From positions 756,179-820,178 of the forward strand of contig SDWI01000045.1 of assembly GCA_009193005.1 (NCBI GenBank): DNA of 64,000 bases, in the 5' to 3' direction. A model generated the notes under the pieces. The model worked only from the letters and a program-made list of their open reading frames with translations. It was not told the DNA's origin and searched no databases. This stretch comes from Lamellibrachia luymesi. Its lineage: Eukaryota; Annelida; Polychaeta; Sabellida; Siboglinidae. Shown piece after piece: positions 51,101 to 58,521 of the stretch (position 1 is its first letter; every line of letters begins with the position of its first letter). The position numbers and the translations under genes were made by a program.

Positions 51101-51277
51101 AAAGGGTTAACACCCTCTGGCTCAGCATGAATGAATATAATTTAGCTGTTCATATGGCATCAGGCGTCTCACAAACCTGAGATGTTGCAGGTCCCTCCAT
51201 TCCTTCTCTTTCTGCTCAGCCAAGTCTTTGAGAGACTCTGTGGGTAGCAACTCTCTCTGTTGCTCGGCACAGGCCAT
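30415..51277 (-). CDS. CCDC57: CCDC57 coiled-coil centriolar protein
   Basis: CCDC57 family proteins act at centrioles/centrosomes and microtubules. Coding exons in transcription order: 51277-51177, 48707-48553, 48120-47952, 47057-46936, 46243-46155, 45607-45450, 44997-44923, 44548-44348, 43940-43782, 41425-41263, 40214-40080, 39558-39390, 39051-38875, 36336-36236, 35825-35625, 35182-35123, 34519-34270, 33032-32836, 32217-32061, 31299-31126, 30602-30415. The sum is 3201 bp, 1066 residues plus stop, with every junction in phase; human is about 915. Family blocks in order: EKEWRDLQ, EDFKYNLRLLGERDAELAHY, RKREHEF, LADTQAMKDAQIHELE, VSRDLELQAL, DWQRQCEDLERIQYEKSE, ATLRQHGL, EKQQLIEMGNRLRAEL, KIRNYNIKDV. 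Nearly all is charged heptad coiled coil. One donor (after 35625) is GC. The ATG at 51277 is the first with the open frame; upstream non-coding exons are unresolved. Confidence 0.92.
30811..31096. mobile_element. MITE family B, copy 2, in last CCDC57 intron
   Basis: Begins GGTACCACTTCACTAACATT and ends TTAGTGAAATAGCTCC. The interior shares CTCATAAGCACGATTTTGCT and TAATGGATTTTACTTAA with the copy at 28979. The two copies flank the terminal CCDC57 exon in direct orientation. Confidence 0.65.
31415..31858. repeat. ~23-bp array x ~19
   Basis: Units of CACACTATATATAGTCACCA plus CATT vary in the length of the TA run. The array lies in the CCDC57 intron 31300-32060. Open frames across it on both strands are low-complexity by-products. 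Confidence 0.9.
31957..32096 (-). repeat. 41-bp array x3+ containing a CCDC57 donor
   Basis: TCTGCCCC-type starts at 31957, 31998, 32039 and 32080, all 41 bp apart. On the coding strand the real exon end (GGTAGCTTCAG, donor GTAATTTGAG at 32060) is followed by two further copies of GGTAGCTGCAG-GTAATCTGAG, 41 and 82 bp on. About 36 exon bases belong to the first unit. Confidence 0.9.
32061..32217 (-). other. CCDC57: CCDC57 exon 19, evidence for its inclusion
   Basis: Encodes ELAFVQKGEGHSMKVMPMTL followed by a Ser/Thr/Asp-rich stretch to QPLVAS. Nothing in it is diagnostic of the family, but the flanking exons are incompatible in phase (0 then 1) unless an exon starting in phase 0 and ending in phase 1 lies between them. 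This one fits exactly and has clean CAG acceptor and CAG-GTAATT donor sites. Confidence 0.75.
33380..33990. repeat. ~36-40-bp array x ~16
   Basis: Degenerate units of CCTAGCCGATATGTTCCTTC plus CAACACTTCATACTTCACC fill half of the CCDC57 intron 33033-34269. Confidence 0.9.
34783..34935 (+). mobile_element. Dispersed repeat family C, copy 1
   Basis: CTTCTATTGCGCTAAAATCC, then CAAAAGGGGTTAA, AATCGATAAGCAGTTCCAG and AACAGTTGGAT occur in the same order and orientation at 54755-54880. Non-coding; class unknown. Confidence 0.55.
35625..35825 (-). other. CCDC57: CCDC57 exon 15 with probable GC donor
   Basis: Encodes PREKQALVEQLEYKLSAETR to LEVTALSNQ, then CAG-GCAGGC. No GT donor exists at that point. 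Joining at the GC gives SNQ-VSALKMELASG, continuing the coiled coil in phase 0. The alternative GT 42 bp on (after LASAD) would also be in phase but adds a non-heptad insert. Confidence 0.75.
35961..36113. repeat. 51-bp array x3
   Basis: ATACATGCCTATGAATGGGC plus TGGTCAAAAGTATGTTGTTGCTC is repeated at 35961, 36012 and 36063 with a single base change. It starts about 120 bp past a CCDC57 donor (36235 on the minus strand). Confidence 0.95.
36560..38290 (+). mobile_element. LINE, most complete reverse transcriptase copy
   Basis: Read with a few frame breaks: FPEPPLYENTLQCF, NKSCDLDPFPTLLLKSC, KVLEKVVANRLHEHIDKHHL, ALLKIHNDIVDNVDNG, then a 289-residue open frame from 37357 (LFWMESSKLKLTPDK, RNLGVVFDSDFNFRQHI, LHWLPVTYRIHFKLFTLTYR). 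The active-site FADD region is preserved as HHLCADDTQVY just before it. The tail is (TTA)n at 38232-38295. The KSCDLDP and NYRP layout is that of the CR1/L2 group. Inserted in the CCDC57 intron 36337-38874, opposite to that gene. Confidence 0.85.
38395..38600 (+). repeat. 53-bp array x4 made from a SINE tRNA head
   Basis: TGCATGAGCACTGGACTGTC plus AACTGAGAGGACCATGGTTGAAAAC recurs at 38395, 38448, 38501 and 38554 (exact 53-bp spacing). The unit looks like the A-box to B-box head of a tRNA-SINE, and the last unit continues into a SINE body. Confidence 0.85.
38554..38735 (+). mobile_element. tRNA-SINE body following the array
   Basis: After the fourth head unit: GGCAACTTAGTTCACTCCAC, CTTTCAGAAGCGACACTTTA, GTAGCAAAAGATCCCACATA. 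The motif order resembles SINE copies at 18.3 and 24.5 kb. Confidence 0.5.
39144..39191. repeat. (AT)n with one ambiguous base
   Basis: A long AT run ending in the only N of the window, at 39191. Probably an unresolved microsatellite length in the assembly. Confidence 0.95.
39740..39868 (+). mobile_element. CR1-like LINE 3' end fragment
   Basis: ACATATCTCAGGAGGGCAGG, TTGGACTCTCAATAAGCCAA, TGGCTTCCTTGTCCACTTGC and CATCTGGGCC match the tail of the copy at 48785-49890 almost base for base. Confidence 0.8.
40470..40572 (+). mobile_element. SINE 3' end fragment
   Basis: GATCAGGTCTGCCAAGGGGT, AGTGTGAAACGCTTTGAGTA, GTCCCAAGGACTGGATACTG: the same 3' end as SINE copies 1-3. Confidence 0.65.
40820..41279 (-). 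repeat. 41-bp array x11 of exon end plus 5' splice site
   Basis: On the coding strand each unit is TCACTAAGGCCAGGGATGAG, then GTACATCTACCACCTCTAGTC. The first 23 bases are the last bases of CCDC57 exon 10 (donor at 41262). Eleven downstream units follow, two of them short (39 and 35 bp), almost all keeping GAG-GTA. Confidence 0.95.
41263..41425 (-). other. CCDC57: CCDC57 exon 10
   Basis: Encodes YKNEVRAGLEREEALQQGKA, then VDWQRQCEDLERIQYEKSED and FVRRLTKARDE. The DWQRxCEDLERxQxEKSE block is one of the clearest CCDC57 family signatures. It ends at the first donor of the 41-bp array; reading past the donor meets a stop within two units. Confidence 0.9.
42895..43165 (-). mobile_element. MITE family A, copy 3 (inverted)
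   Basis: On the minus strand: TTTGTTAAAATCATCGAAAG, then GATGATTTAAAAAAACAACT, ACATTTGCGCAAATGAG, CATTTCATAGTGGATACTAG and an end with AAGTACCTTTAAT. Same block order as the plus copies. Confidence 0.55.
43195..43505 (+). mobile_element. LINE C-terminal tail
   Basis: An uninterrupted ~95-codon frame: LLATVKRRKLSLFGHTTRH, AKAILQGTLEGKRRCGCQRK, WLENIQQWTHRDLPTLL. The RRKLxxFGHxxRH...LEGxRRxGxQRK...W pattern is the terminal region of many non-LTR reverse transcriptases. Only the 3' end is present. Confidence 0.75.
45065..45345 (-). mobile_element. tRNA-derived SINE, copy 3 (inverted)
   Basis: On the minus strand: B-box GGGTTTGAATCC at about 45312, then CACCCTACGTTGCTCCAGTT, TTACCTGGCTATAG, AAACAGGTCTGCCAATGGGT and GAGCAGTCCCAAGGACTGG. 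It is the best-preserved full-length copy and lies in the CCDC57 intron 44998-45449. Confidence 0.75.
45650..45985 (-). mobile_element. CR1-like LINE 3' end fragment (inverted)
   Basis: The minus strand encodes RKYSFSQRTINEWNKLYS, matching RKYLFSQRTINEWNKLST at 49650-49700, and continues into the same CTCAGGAGGGCGGGTTACAC tail. Plus-strand (ATCTATCCAATACAATCA)n units at 45880-45930 break its 5' side. Confidence 0.75.
46318..46660. repeat. 11-bp array x ~31
   Basis: GAAGACACAAT with variants GAAGACACAAG and GAAGACCCAAT for 340 bp. The period is not a multiple of three but lacks stops, so long hydrophobic-looking frames appear on the minus strand; these are artefacts. In the CCDC57 intron 46244-46935. 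Confidence 0.95.
46665..46925 (+). mobile_element. Possible LINE C-terminal tail remnant
   Basis: One frame reads EMRKIRLRWFEHVVHR, then, after stops and frame changes, RDMVVAEVVEAMDRRMRI. LRWFxHVxR is characteristic of non-LTR polyprotein C-termini. Strongly decayed. Confidence 0.4.
47190..47935. repeat. CT-rich tract, then ~16-bp array near a CCDC57 donor
   Basis: 47190-47600 is pyrimidine-rich low complexity. 47640-47935 is a degenerate array of CTATTCCTCCACAATGC. On the coding strand the array (GGAATAGGTGTTGTACA units) starts about 15-20 bases after the donor of exon 47952-48120. Confidence 0.8.
48785..49890 (+). mobile_element. CR1-like LINE, 5'-truncated
   Basis: Starts in the reverse transcriptase: IEQWLTDRRQHVVVDGEVSN, GIPQGSVLGPLLFL, FPNDTKVFRWVNNDGDK (catalytic FADD decayed to FPND), then KDLGITISADMKVSEQC, IVRPHLEYCLQAW and RKYLFSQRTINEWNKLS. 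The 3' tail has CTCAGGAGGGCAGATTACAC and AATAAGCCAATGGCTTCC. Three other fragments of this family are in the window. It is inside CCDC57 intron 1 and antisense to the gene. Confidence 0.85.
50235..50305 (-). mobile_element. 3' scrap of the 11.4-15.7 kb LINE family (part 1)
   Basis: AAGAAGTAATTGGGCAAGTA plus GGTTTGACGCAG matches GAAGCAATAATTGGGCAGTG plus TAGGTTTGATGCAAGTCACGCAG at 11425-11470. The second half of the same segment appears at 50870-50915, on the other side of another LINE. Confidence 0.5.
50320..50850 (+). mobile_element. LINE fragment, plus strand
   Basis: Reads KMFADDTKLYSNISTLSDCE (intact catalytic ADD), LNFNATKCVVLKI, LEVVGEQKDLGITI, then a deletion, then HSEIRKHFFTNRVIDLWNKL and PEEVVTASSMNTFKNKL. 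Internally deleted copy of a CR1/L2-like element. Confidence 0.8.
50870..50915 (-). mobile_element. 3' scrap of the 11.4-15.7 kb LINE family (part 2)
   Basis: TAGCAATGATTAATGGTAGT plus TTAT is identical to 11550-11573 in the large minus LINE. Together with 50235-50305 it brackets the plus LINE. Confidence 0.5.
51177..51277 (-). other. CCDC57: CCDC57 first coding exon
   Basis: Encodes MACAEQQRELLPTESLKDLA then EQKEKEWRDLQHL. The EKEWRxLQ block aligns with the human N-terminus (EEEWRALQ) and the next exon starts RVQSLEVALQEKH. Exon phase is 2 at the donor (51176). Confidence 0.85.
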
Positions 51278-52923
51278 CCTCTCTACTCCAGTGGTGTGCT
51301 GTATTCCCAGTAAGAATGTGGCATATTTTCCACTGTCACTGACACTGTGGCATGAAGAAGAAACAGGCTGTTTTTAAAACAATTTAACAAGGACTATGGT
51401 CAGGGGTACTGTGTACAGACTACTGTACTGTTTGTAATCTAGAGAAAAGCCAAAGCAAAGCCAAAGCATTTCAATTCATTATTGTTTTAACCAATTCCAA
51501 ACTGTCCCCAGTTGATGAGACACAGTTTAAGTACTTGCACCTGGTTAATGTTACATCTACAGCGCATACTAGTAGAGTTACCAGGCTGTCTTATCCTGTA
51601 TCGTGCACGTATTTTTAGTGCCAGCAGATCATTAATAGTGGGCGATAACAGGAGTTAAACGCTCTTGTGTCGATTTTGTCTTCACTTCCTCATAGGAATT
51701 ATATAAATTGCACTTTTAAATACGACTATATATATATTCTCAAGATTTTTTGCTATTACATCAAACGTTACAACTGTAGCCAATTAAAAATAATGTTTGC
51801 GCACCTGGCCTGTTCCCAGCACCAGTCTCCAAGAAAGAAAAACGCGATCGATGCTCGATTCATGTAGAGACTTGTATGTAACGTTATAGCATAGCATGTC
51901 TCTTTGTTGGCAGTACGAAATGCCACAATTGTGACGTTGCAATAGGTATGACACCTATTGCAATGCAGTTAGTTTGTGCTTATGTTTAATCAAACTGCAA
52001 CAAACACAAAAAGCGGGAACGCGCAGCTTTGGGCGATAATTGGATAATTTACACACGCACTATATTTAGCCCCCTATATTTAGCGCTTGCGAGTCATTGT
52101 CATGCTTTGATGAGTTTCTAATCGAACGTATCGTGGACCAGACGTAATCAAGATTTCCATTGTTTCTGTACGGCTCAATTGTTTGAACCACTTCCCTAAT
52201 CAATGAATATATTTACATTCACTTCTCTTTTATTCAACTCCACTGCCCTGGCACTGCCACTGCTTCCACCACAACAGAGTTATAATCATAATGTTTGACT
52301 CTAAGACTAAGAGCCTAAGACAAATTCTAAGTTAAAGAGAGGCTGTTTTAAATTGTTGTTTAAACAATATTAGCTTCATCTCTTGTAATATATTGCAAAC
52401 TAAAAGTGTTTTTTATGCACTTTCTCATTTATGTGATTTCTACCGTGTTGTAACGTGTTGTAAGATTGTAAATTAATGTAAACTGCAATATACATGTGCA
52501 CGCATGCACGCACGCACGCACGCACATACACACACAACACCAAAATACAAGATGTCATCAGACAATGATTACAATAATAATAATAATAAATTAATAATTA
52601 CAGAAACACTGACGCATGTGGTTGGTCAAACAGTGAAGCAGTTTTAAGCTTCCACAGGAAATTCAGCAATCAATGAACCATGTATATAATGTAATGGGGG
52701 AATTATACAATGCTAGCTGTGTCAGGCTTATCCTAATGTAGTACAGACTTCTGTATACAGTTTGATAAATGATAAGTAGAACTTTGGTATGATGTTAAAA
52801 TGGTACCTAGTTAAGTACTAGTCAGTTTCGTATTCATGTAAGTTTTCAGATGGGATAGTCTTAAAAAGGTAAATATACTGGTGAACGTTTGCATCGATTT
52901 ATAAAATGTGTTATTTCTTGCAG
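51278..52923. promoter_or_regulatory. Head-to-head region between CCDC57 and the LRR gene
   Basis: 1.6 kb separate the two divergent start codons, so promoters and any non-coding first exons of both genes must lie here or nearby. It holds a perfect 11-bp inverted repeat at 51937-51963 and a (GCAC)n/(CA)n run at 52500-52535. No TATA element can be defended. Confidence 0.5.
51937..51963. promoter_or_regulatory. Perfect 11-bp inverted repeat in the intergenic region
   Basis: TTGCAATAGGT, 5-bp spacer ATGAC, ACCTATTGCAA. Symmetric and in a probable bidirectional promoter, so it may be a dimeric factor site; this is inference only. Confidence 0.35.
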
Positions 52924-52944
52924 GTTGTGTGGACGTAACACAGA

Positions 52945-55900
52945 ATGGAGGAAGCTGAAGAACGCATCAGGAAGTTAAAGGAGAGACTCTCAGACTACGG
53001 GGCTTGTGTCAAAGTCGGACAGTCTCCAACTGATGTTGATGGGTTGACACTAAATCTGGCATCTCTGGACCTGTCTACTTTACCAGCGTCTCTGCGTGAT
53101 GCATCCAGTTTGCCTCAGTTAGCTAGTCTGTATCTAGACTACAATGACCTCATCGAGTTGTCAAATGGACTATTCTTTGAGCAACTGACAAAACTCTCCC
53201 TTATTGGCAACCAGCTCAAATCTCTGCCTCTCTCCATAGGACAGCTGCAGAATCTCAAGGAGTTATATCTGAATGAGAACGACTTAGTTTCATTACCTGA
53301 CTCCATCTCGCAGCAGAAACATTTAACAATTTTGAACATTGTGGGAAATCATATCGCCAGTCTACCTGTGAACATTGGTGAGTTACAGCTGCTGAAGAAG
53401 TTGTATGCAGACGAGAATGAATTGAAGCATCTTCCAAAGACATTTGGTCAGTTGTGTTCCTTGGAGACTCTGGAGCTAGGCACCAATAGACTGGTGCAGC
53501 TTCCAAAGAACTTTGGTTGGCTCAAACATCTGCAGGTGCTGAATCTGAATGTAAACAAGCTCGACAGTCTGCCGGAAAGTTTTGCTGAGCTGTGCAGTCT
53601 CACAGAGGTAATTATGCAGTCAAAACAGTTGTTTGTTGTTTATTTAGACAAGTAAGTAATTAGCAGGTTTTCCCTGCCATGCATCCTGCAATGTTTTTCA
53701 CACTCTATTAAACAAGTGCCACCTCATCACTGTTGCCATAATGTCACTATGTTTTTATACTCAAAATATATGATTTTATTTATTTTGAAATATATTGTGA
53801 TAAGCCAAAGTCTACATAAATATCTCCTTGGTTTTTTTTCATGTTCATTAGATAACAGCTACCTCCCCCAAAAGCTCTGGCATTTTGTGATGCACCCAGT
53901 GACTACAACACTTGAACTTGATCTCTTCAAGGACTAATCTGTCCAGGTATAATGTTGCTCATATATGACAAAATGCTACTGTATTGTTTAAAATAAAGAA
54001 TCTTGATCACTAGGTTCATGCCATGCGAAAGTTGATCTGGAAAAGTTATTTGTTATATACATTTGGTATATAAACTTTACGACGTTGTATGTATTATTTC
54101 CATATTGTCTGTGTTTGTTTCAAGTTGGACCTCTCGGCAAACAATCTGCGGCTCCTGCCGCCCTCCCTGAAGGCTCACCGATGCCTCCGCAAGTTGTACT
54201 TAGACAAGAACCTGCTGGAGGAGCTTCCTGATTGGACGGGAGATCTCCCCGAACTCACCGAGTTCTCAATCCTAGACAACAAACTGAAGGGGTCGCCACT
54301 GCCAGAGAAATTGGGCACTAGTAGCTCCCAATTGAAGGTAGAAATGCTGATTTGGCAATTGTGAAAATAAGCCTACATTTCAAGATCAGTGTACTTATGG
54401 AAGTTAATTTTGTCTGGGTTATTTAATTAATGAGAACATTTGCATAACTGGTGATCCTATAAGTAGTCAACCAACCAGAACACAACTTCACTAGTTTTGT
54501 ATTTTATTATTGAATATGTAGTTTAAACAGTTTCTTTTAAAACATTATAATTACATTTCAATGTTTTGTGAAATGTTTTTGTGCCACATTTGTGTATATA
54601 ATAATATAATTGTGTTGAACAAAAACACCTGGTAAAGATATGCAAAGAATTAAATACACACATGCACGTACGCACACACACGCACACACACACACACGCA
54701 CACACACACACACTGCTACTTTTGGGACAACTGCCTATATACAATACAATATGAAACACTTCTATTGCGCTAAAATCCTCGGAGGACCCAAACTCGGCAG
54801 TGCACCAAAACAAAAGGGGTTAAGCAGTTTCTAATCGATTTGCAATTCCAGTTGTAAACAGTTGGATAGATGCGCTGAAGAGCATTGATGTTATTTCTAG
54901 GTGATGGATCTTGGAGGCAACTTCATCAGCCACATCCCCGACACCATGGGAGAGCTAAAGCACCTCGAGAGAATCCATTTGGGCAGTGTCATCGATGAAC
55001 TCGAGCGAAGAAACTTCCAGAATGGCAACTGGCTGTGGTCACTACCACAAAGCTTTGGTCATCTGGTCAACTTGCGAGAGGCAAATCTGGATGAGAATCA
55101 ACTGGAAAGTCTTCCACAAAACTTTGGTGAACTCATTAATTTGGAGTGGCTTAATTTAGGTGAGTGCTGATGCTATTTAAGTTCACATGTTCACTGTACA
55201 AACTACGTCAGATTTTACGATTTTGTGACTCGTGAATCTCCCAAGAATTTGGCTGTGGTAAAGTTGCAGAAGGCAAATTGTGATCCCAGCAGATATGGGG
55301 CAATTTACGTGAAAAGAAATAATTTAATGATGATTGTGAGTTTGAAAGCTTTATACGACAGAGTATCTGTGTGAGCAAAATGTAGGATGATACAGCAACC
55401 TACTTCTTACCCTGAGGTAAACAACACATGTTACCCTATAGGGCAGAACCGCATCTATGAGCTGCCATCATCCTTCAGCAAGTTGCAAAGTCTGCGAGTG
55501 TGTGTACTCTCTAAGAACCACCTTGAGTTGCTGCCATCTGACTTTGGGGATCTGACAAAACTGGAAGATCTGCGAGTTGACAATAACAAGGCACGTGATC
55601 CTGTAAAATTCCCTCCTAAATACATTTAGCTGATTACAAACCAGGTTCACTGATGTTCATGTGAATAGTTTAAGTAATATGCACAGTCGGTTTAATAAAA
55701 GAGAGCAGACTTGTTGAAGTCATCGAAAGAATCGACTTTCATTATTAGAAATGTAATTTGCAGAAGTGGGACTGGGAATATCTTTATGTTCATAGAGGTA
55801 GAGCCACTTTTAGCCAATTTCGATAGGTCCCGGTCATAAATAATTTATTGGTTTGATGATTTCATCAAAACTAATTAACACATTTGCACAAATGAACTAG

Positions 55901-58456
55901 CATGTTGTAGTTAATACTAGATAGGTGACATAGGATCAACTCTTCACGAAATTAGCCTGAAACGAACAAAAATATCGAATTGAAGAGGGACCTTTCAGTG
56001 TTTCCCCTGAGTTAGATAATGATTGTGGAGCGGGATCATGTCATCAATGTAGGACATGGTTATTTCTATCAAGTCAATATCATAGCATGTTCTGTAACAG
56101 ACTCTAAAATGGTACATAGACAAACCTATAATTGACAATTCCTATGCAGTGGTAGATTGAAATTTTCACTGCTATTACTTGATATATTTATTTGTGATAT
56201 GTTTTTGTGTGTTAGATAGCAGAACTGCCAGAGTCCTTCGTCCAACTGACCCAACTGAAGTCGCTTGACCTGTTCAACAATCGTCTGACGGAGGTGCCTG
56301 AATGTCTACAGAGTCTCTCCAAACTCGTCAGACTCGATCTTGACCAGGTCAGTTTGAGCTGGACATTCCTGATACGGCTACTTGTGGGAGTTTCACATAA
56401 GCCTATGATGATGCCCCTTGCACACTAAGCAACTTGGTTATGCCCCAAATGACCTATACTGTCATTTTGTCCACAAAACAAAGGGAATGTCAACCACACT
56501 CACTTTGAAAGGCAAAAGTTGTCCTTAATTATTGTGTAGTCCTATTTAGGAAGTTTTGTCCAGAAACCAACCTGATCATTGTCTAAATGATAAATGCCTC
56601 CCCCACTAATTGTGAGGAATTGAGATGAACATTAGAGGCTTGTCAGAAAGCAATTCACATTGGATTAGAAAGTATACCTGTCAAAATGTTATTAGACCAG
56701 TTTAAAGTCATAATCTAATGCTGATATCAGTCAACCTTAAAATATGATGTGAAATAAAGCTGAATATCCATTCAGAAATATTGATTACTGTGAGAATAGA
56801 TAATGTTATAATAAAGATGATCCATCCAGAAAGCATGATATTGTTTAATACCTAATGTCCTTGCGGGAATATCAGTCAACATGTAAACATAACATTATGT
56901 AATAATTTAAGTATCCATCCAATGATTTCCATCATTGGTGTACAGTGGATGATAATGAATATGAATATCCATCAAGGGATATCAATCACTAAGGATGGTA
57001 GATGTAATTATGAATATTTATGCAGGGATATTGGTCACCAACTTTTCAGAATGACTTGGGGCTGGACATCCTGAAGGTACCACAGGTGATACGTCAGTCA
57101 ATGTATGCTCCCCGCGACCCTGCCCTCAAGGACAATTGGCGAGGGCGGGGTAGACAGGACCTTTGCAATGTCGAAGTTACCCAGGTACGTGACTTGACCT
57201 TTCTGTATGCGTGGCAGTTAGCAATGATTGTTGGAATTCTTTATGTGGTATGTACTATGTACTATAGGGAACATAAGTCTCATGACCTAGTTTTAGCTCT
57301 GGAGTCCACTGGCGACCTCAGCTGTTTTGATGCCTGTTTAAAGAATATAATTATATTTAGTTTTTGGGTGTACTCACAGAAGTGACACCAAACGGTGTAA
57401 ATTTTTCTGGTTTCAGACCGATGAAAAGATGTTGCGTGAGAAGCTTTATATATAAGAATGTTCAGGGTAATCGTTTGAGAGTTGTTTACAACTGGATACC
57501 ATGTATTATCACTCGCACACTGCCGGCATACCAAAATCTATATGCATAGCAGATCTGTTTACTTTACTCAAAACAGTCCGTTTGGGGGCATGAGCTTTGT
57601 GGGCTTATGTGCATTTAGACACCTTGTTAGGCATATATATGTTGAGATTTCTCCACTGATTTCACTCGTCCAAATGAGCAGTTTTAACGATAATCCATAG
57701 TATGTGTTTACTATCTGAAGCGAGATCCAATATTTAAATAATTATTTCTGGGACAAATAATTGGAAAATTACATTTCTGACTTTTCAAGGACAAGGGCGT
57801 CTGACACAGTTGGTCCTTCTGATCAACAAACATTGTGGTTAGAATAAGTATTGTCAGTTTATAAGTTTTTATGATTGTGGAAACTTTAAGTATTTTACAG
57901 TATTTTTTAAAGTATTATTTACAATATTAAAATTGATAATGATACATCTGTATTACATGAATTACGAAGCTTATGCTGTGACTGAATCTGGTGGGTTATA
58001 GTTATAGATGGAGACCACCATTATTAGAGTCCACAACTTCAAAGACAGTGAATAGAAAATTATGTAACATGTTTCAGTATCAATTTTAATATTGTAAATA
58101 ATGACACAGTAAAATACTTAAAGTTTCTACAATCATAAGAACTTAGAATATAGTCAATACTTATTCCAATCACAATGTTTGTTGGTCAGAAGGAACAACT
58201 GTGTCAGACAACCTTGAAGAGTCAGAAATGTAGTTTCCCAATTATTTATCCTTGAAATAATTATTTAAATATTGGATCTCACTTCAGATATTAAAAACAA
58301 ATACAAATTATCACTAAAACTGATAATTTAGACATGTGGAATCAGTCGAAAAATCTTTAAATATTTATGCCTAACAAGGTGTCTAAATGCACATAAACCC
58401 ACAAAACTCATGCCCCCAAATGGACTGTTTTGAGTAAAGTAAACAGATTTGGTATG

Positions 58457-58521
<65 letters not shown>

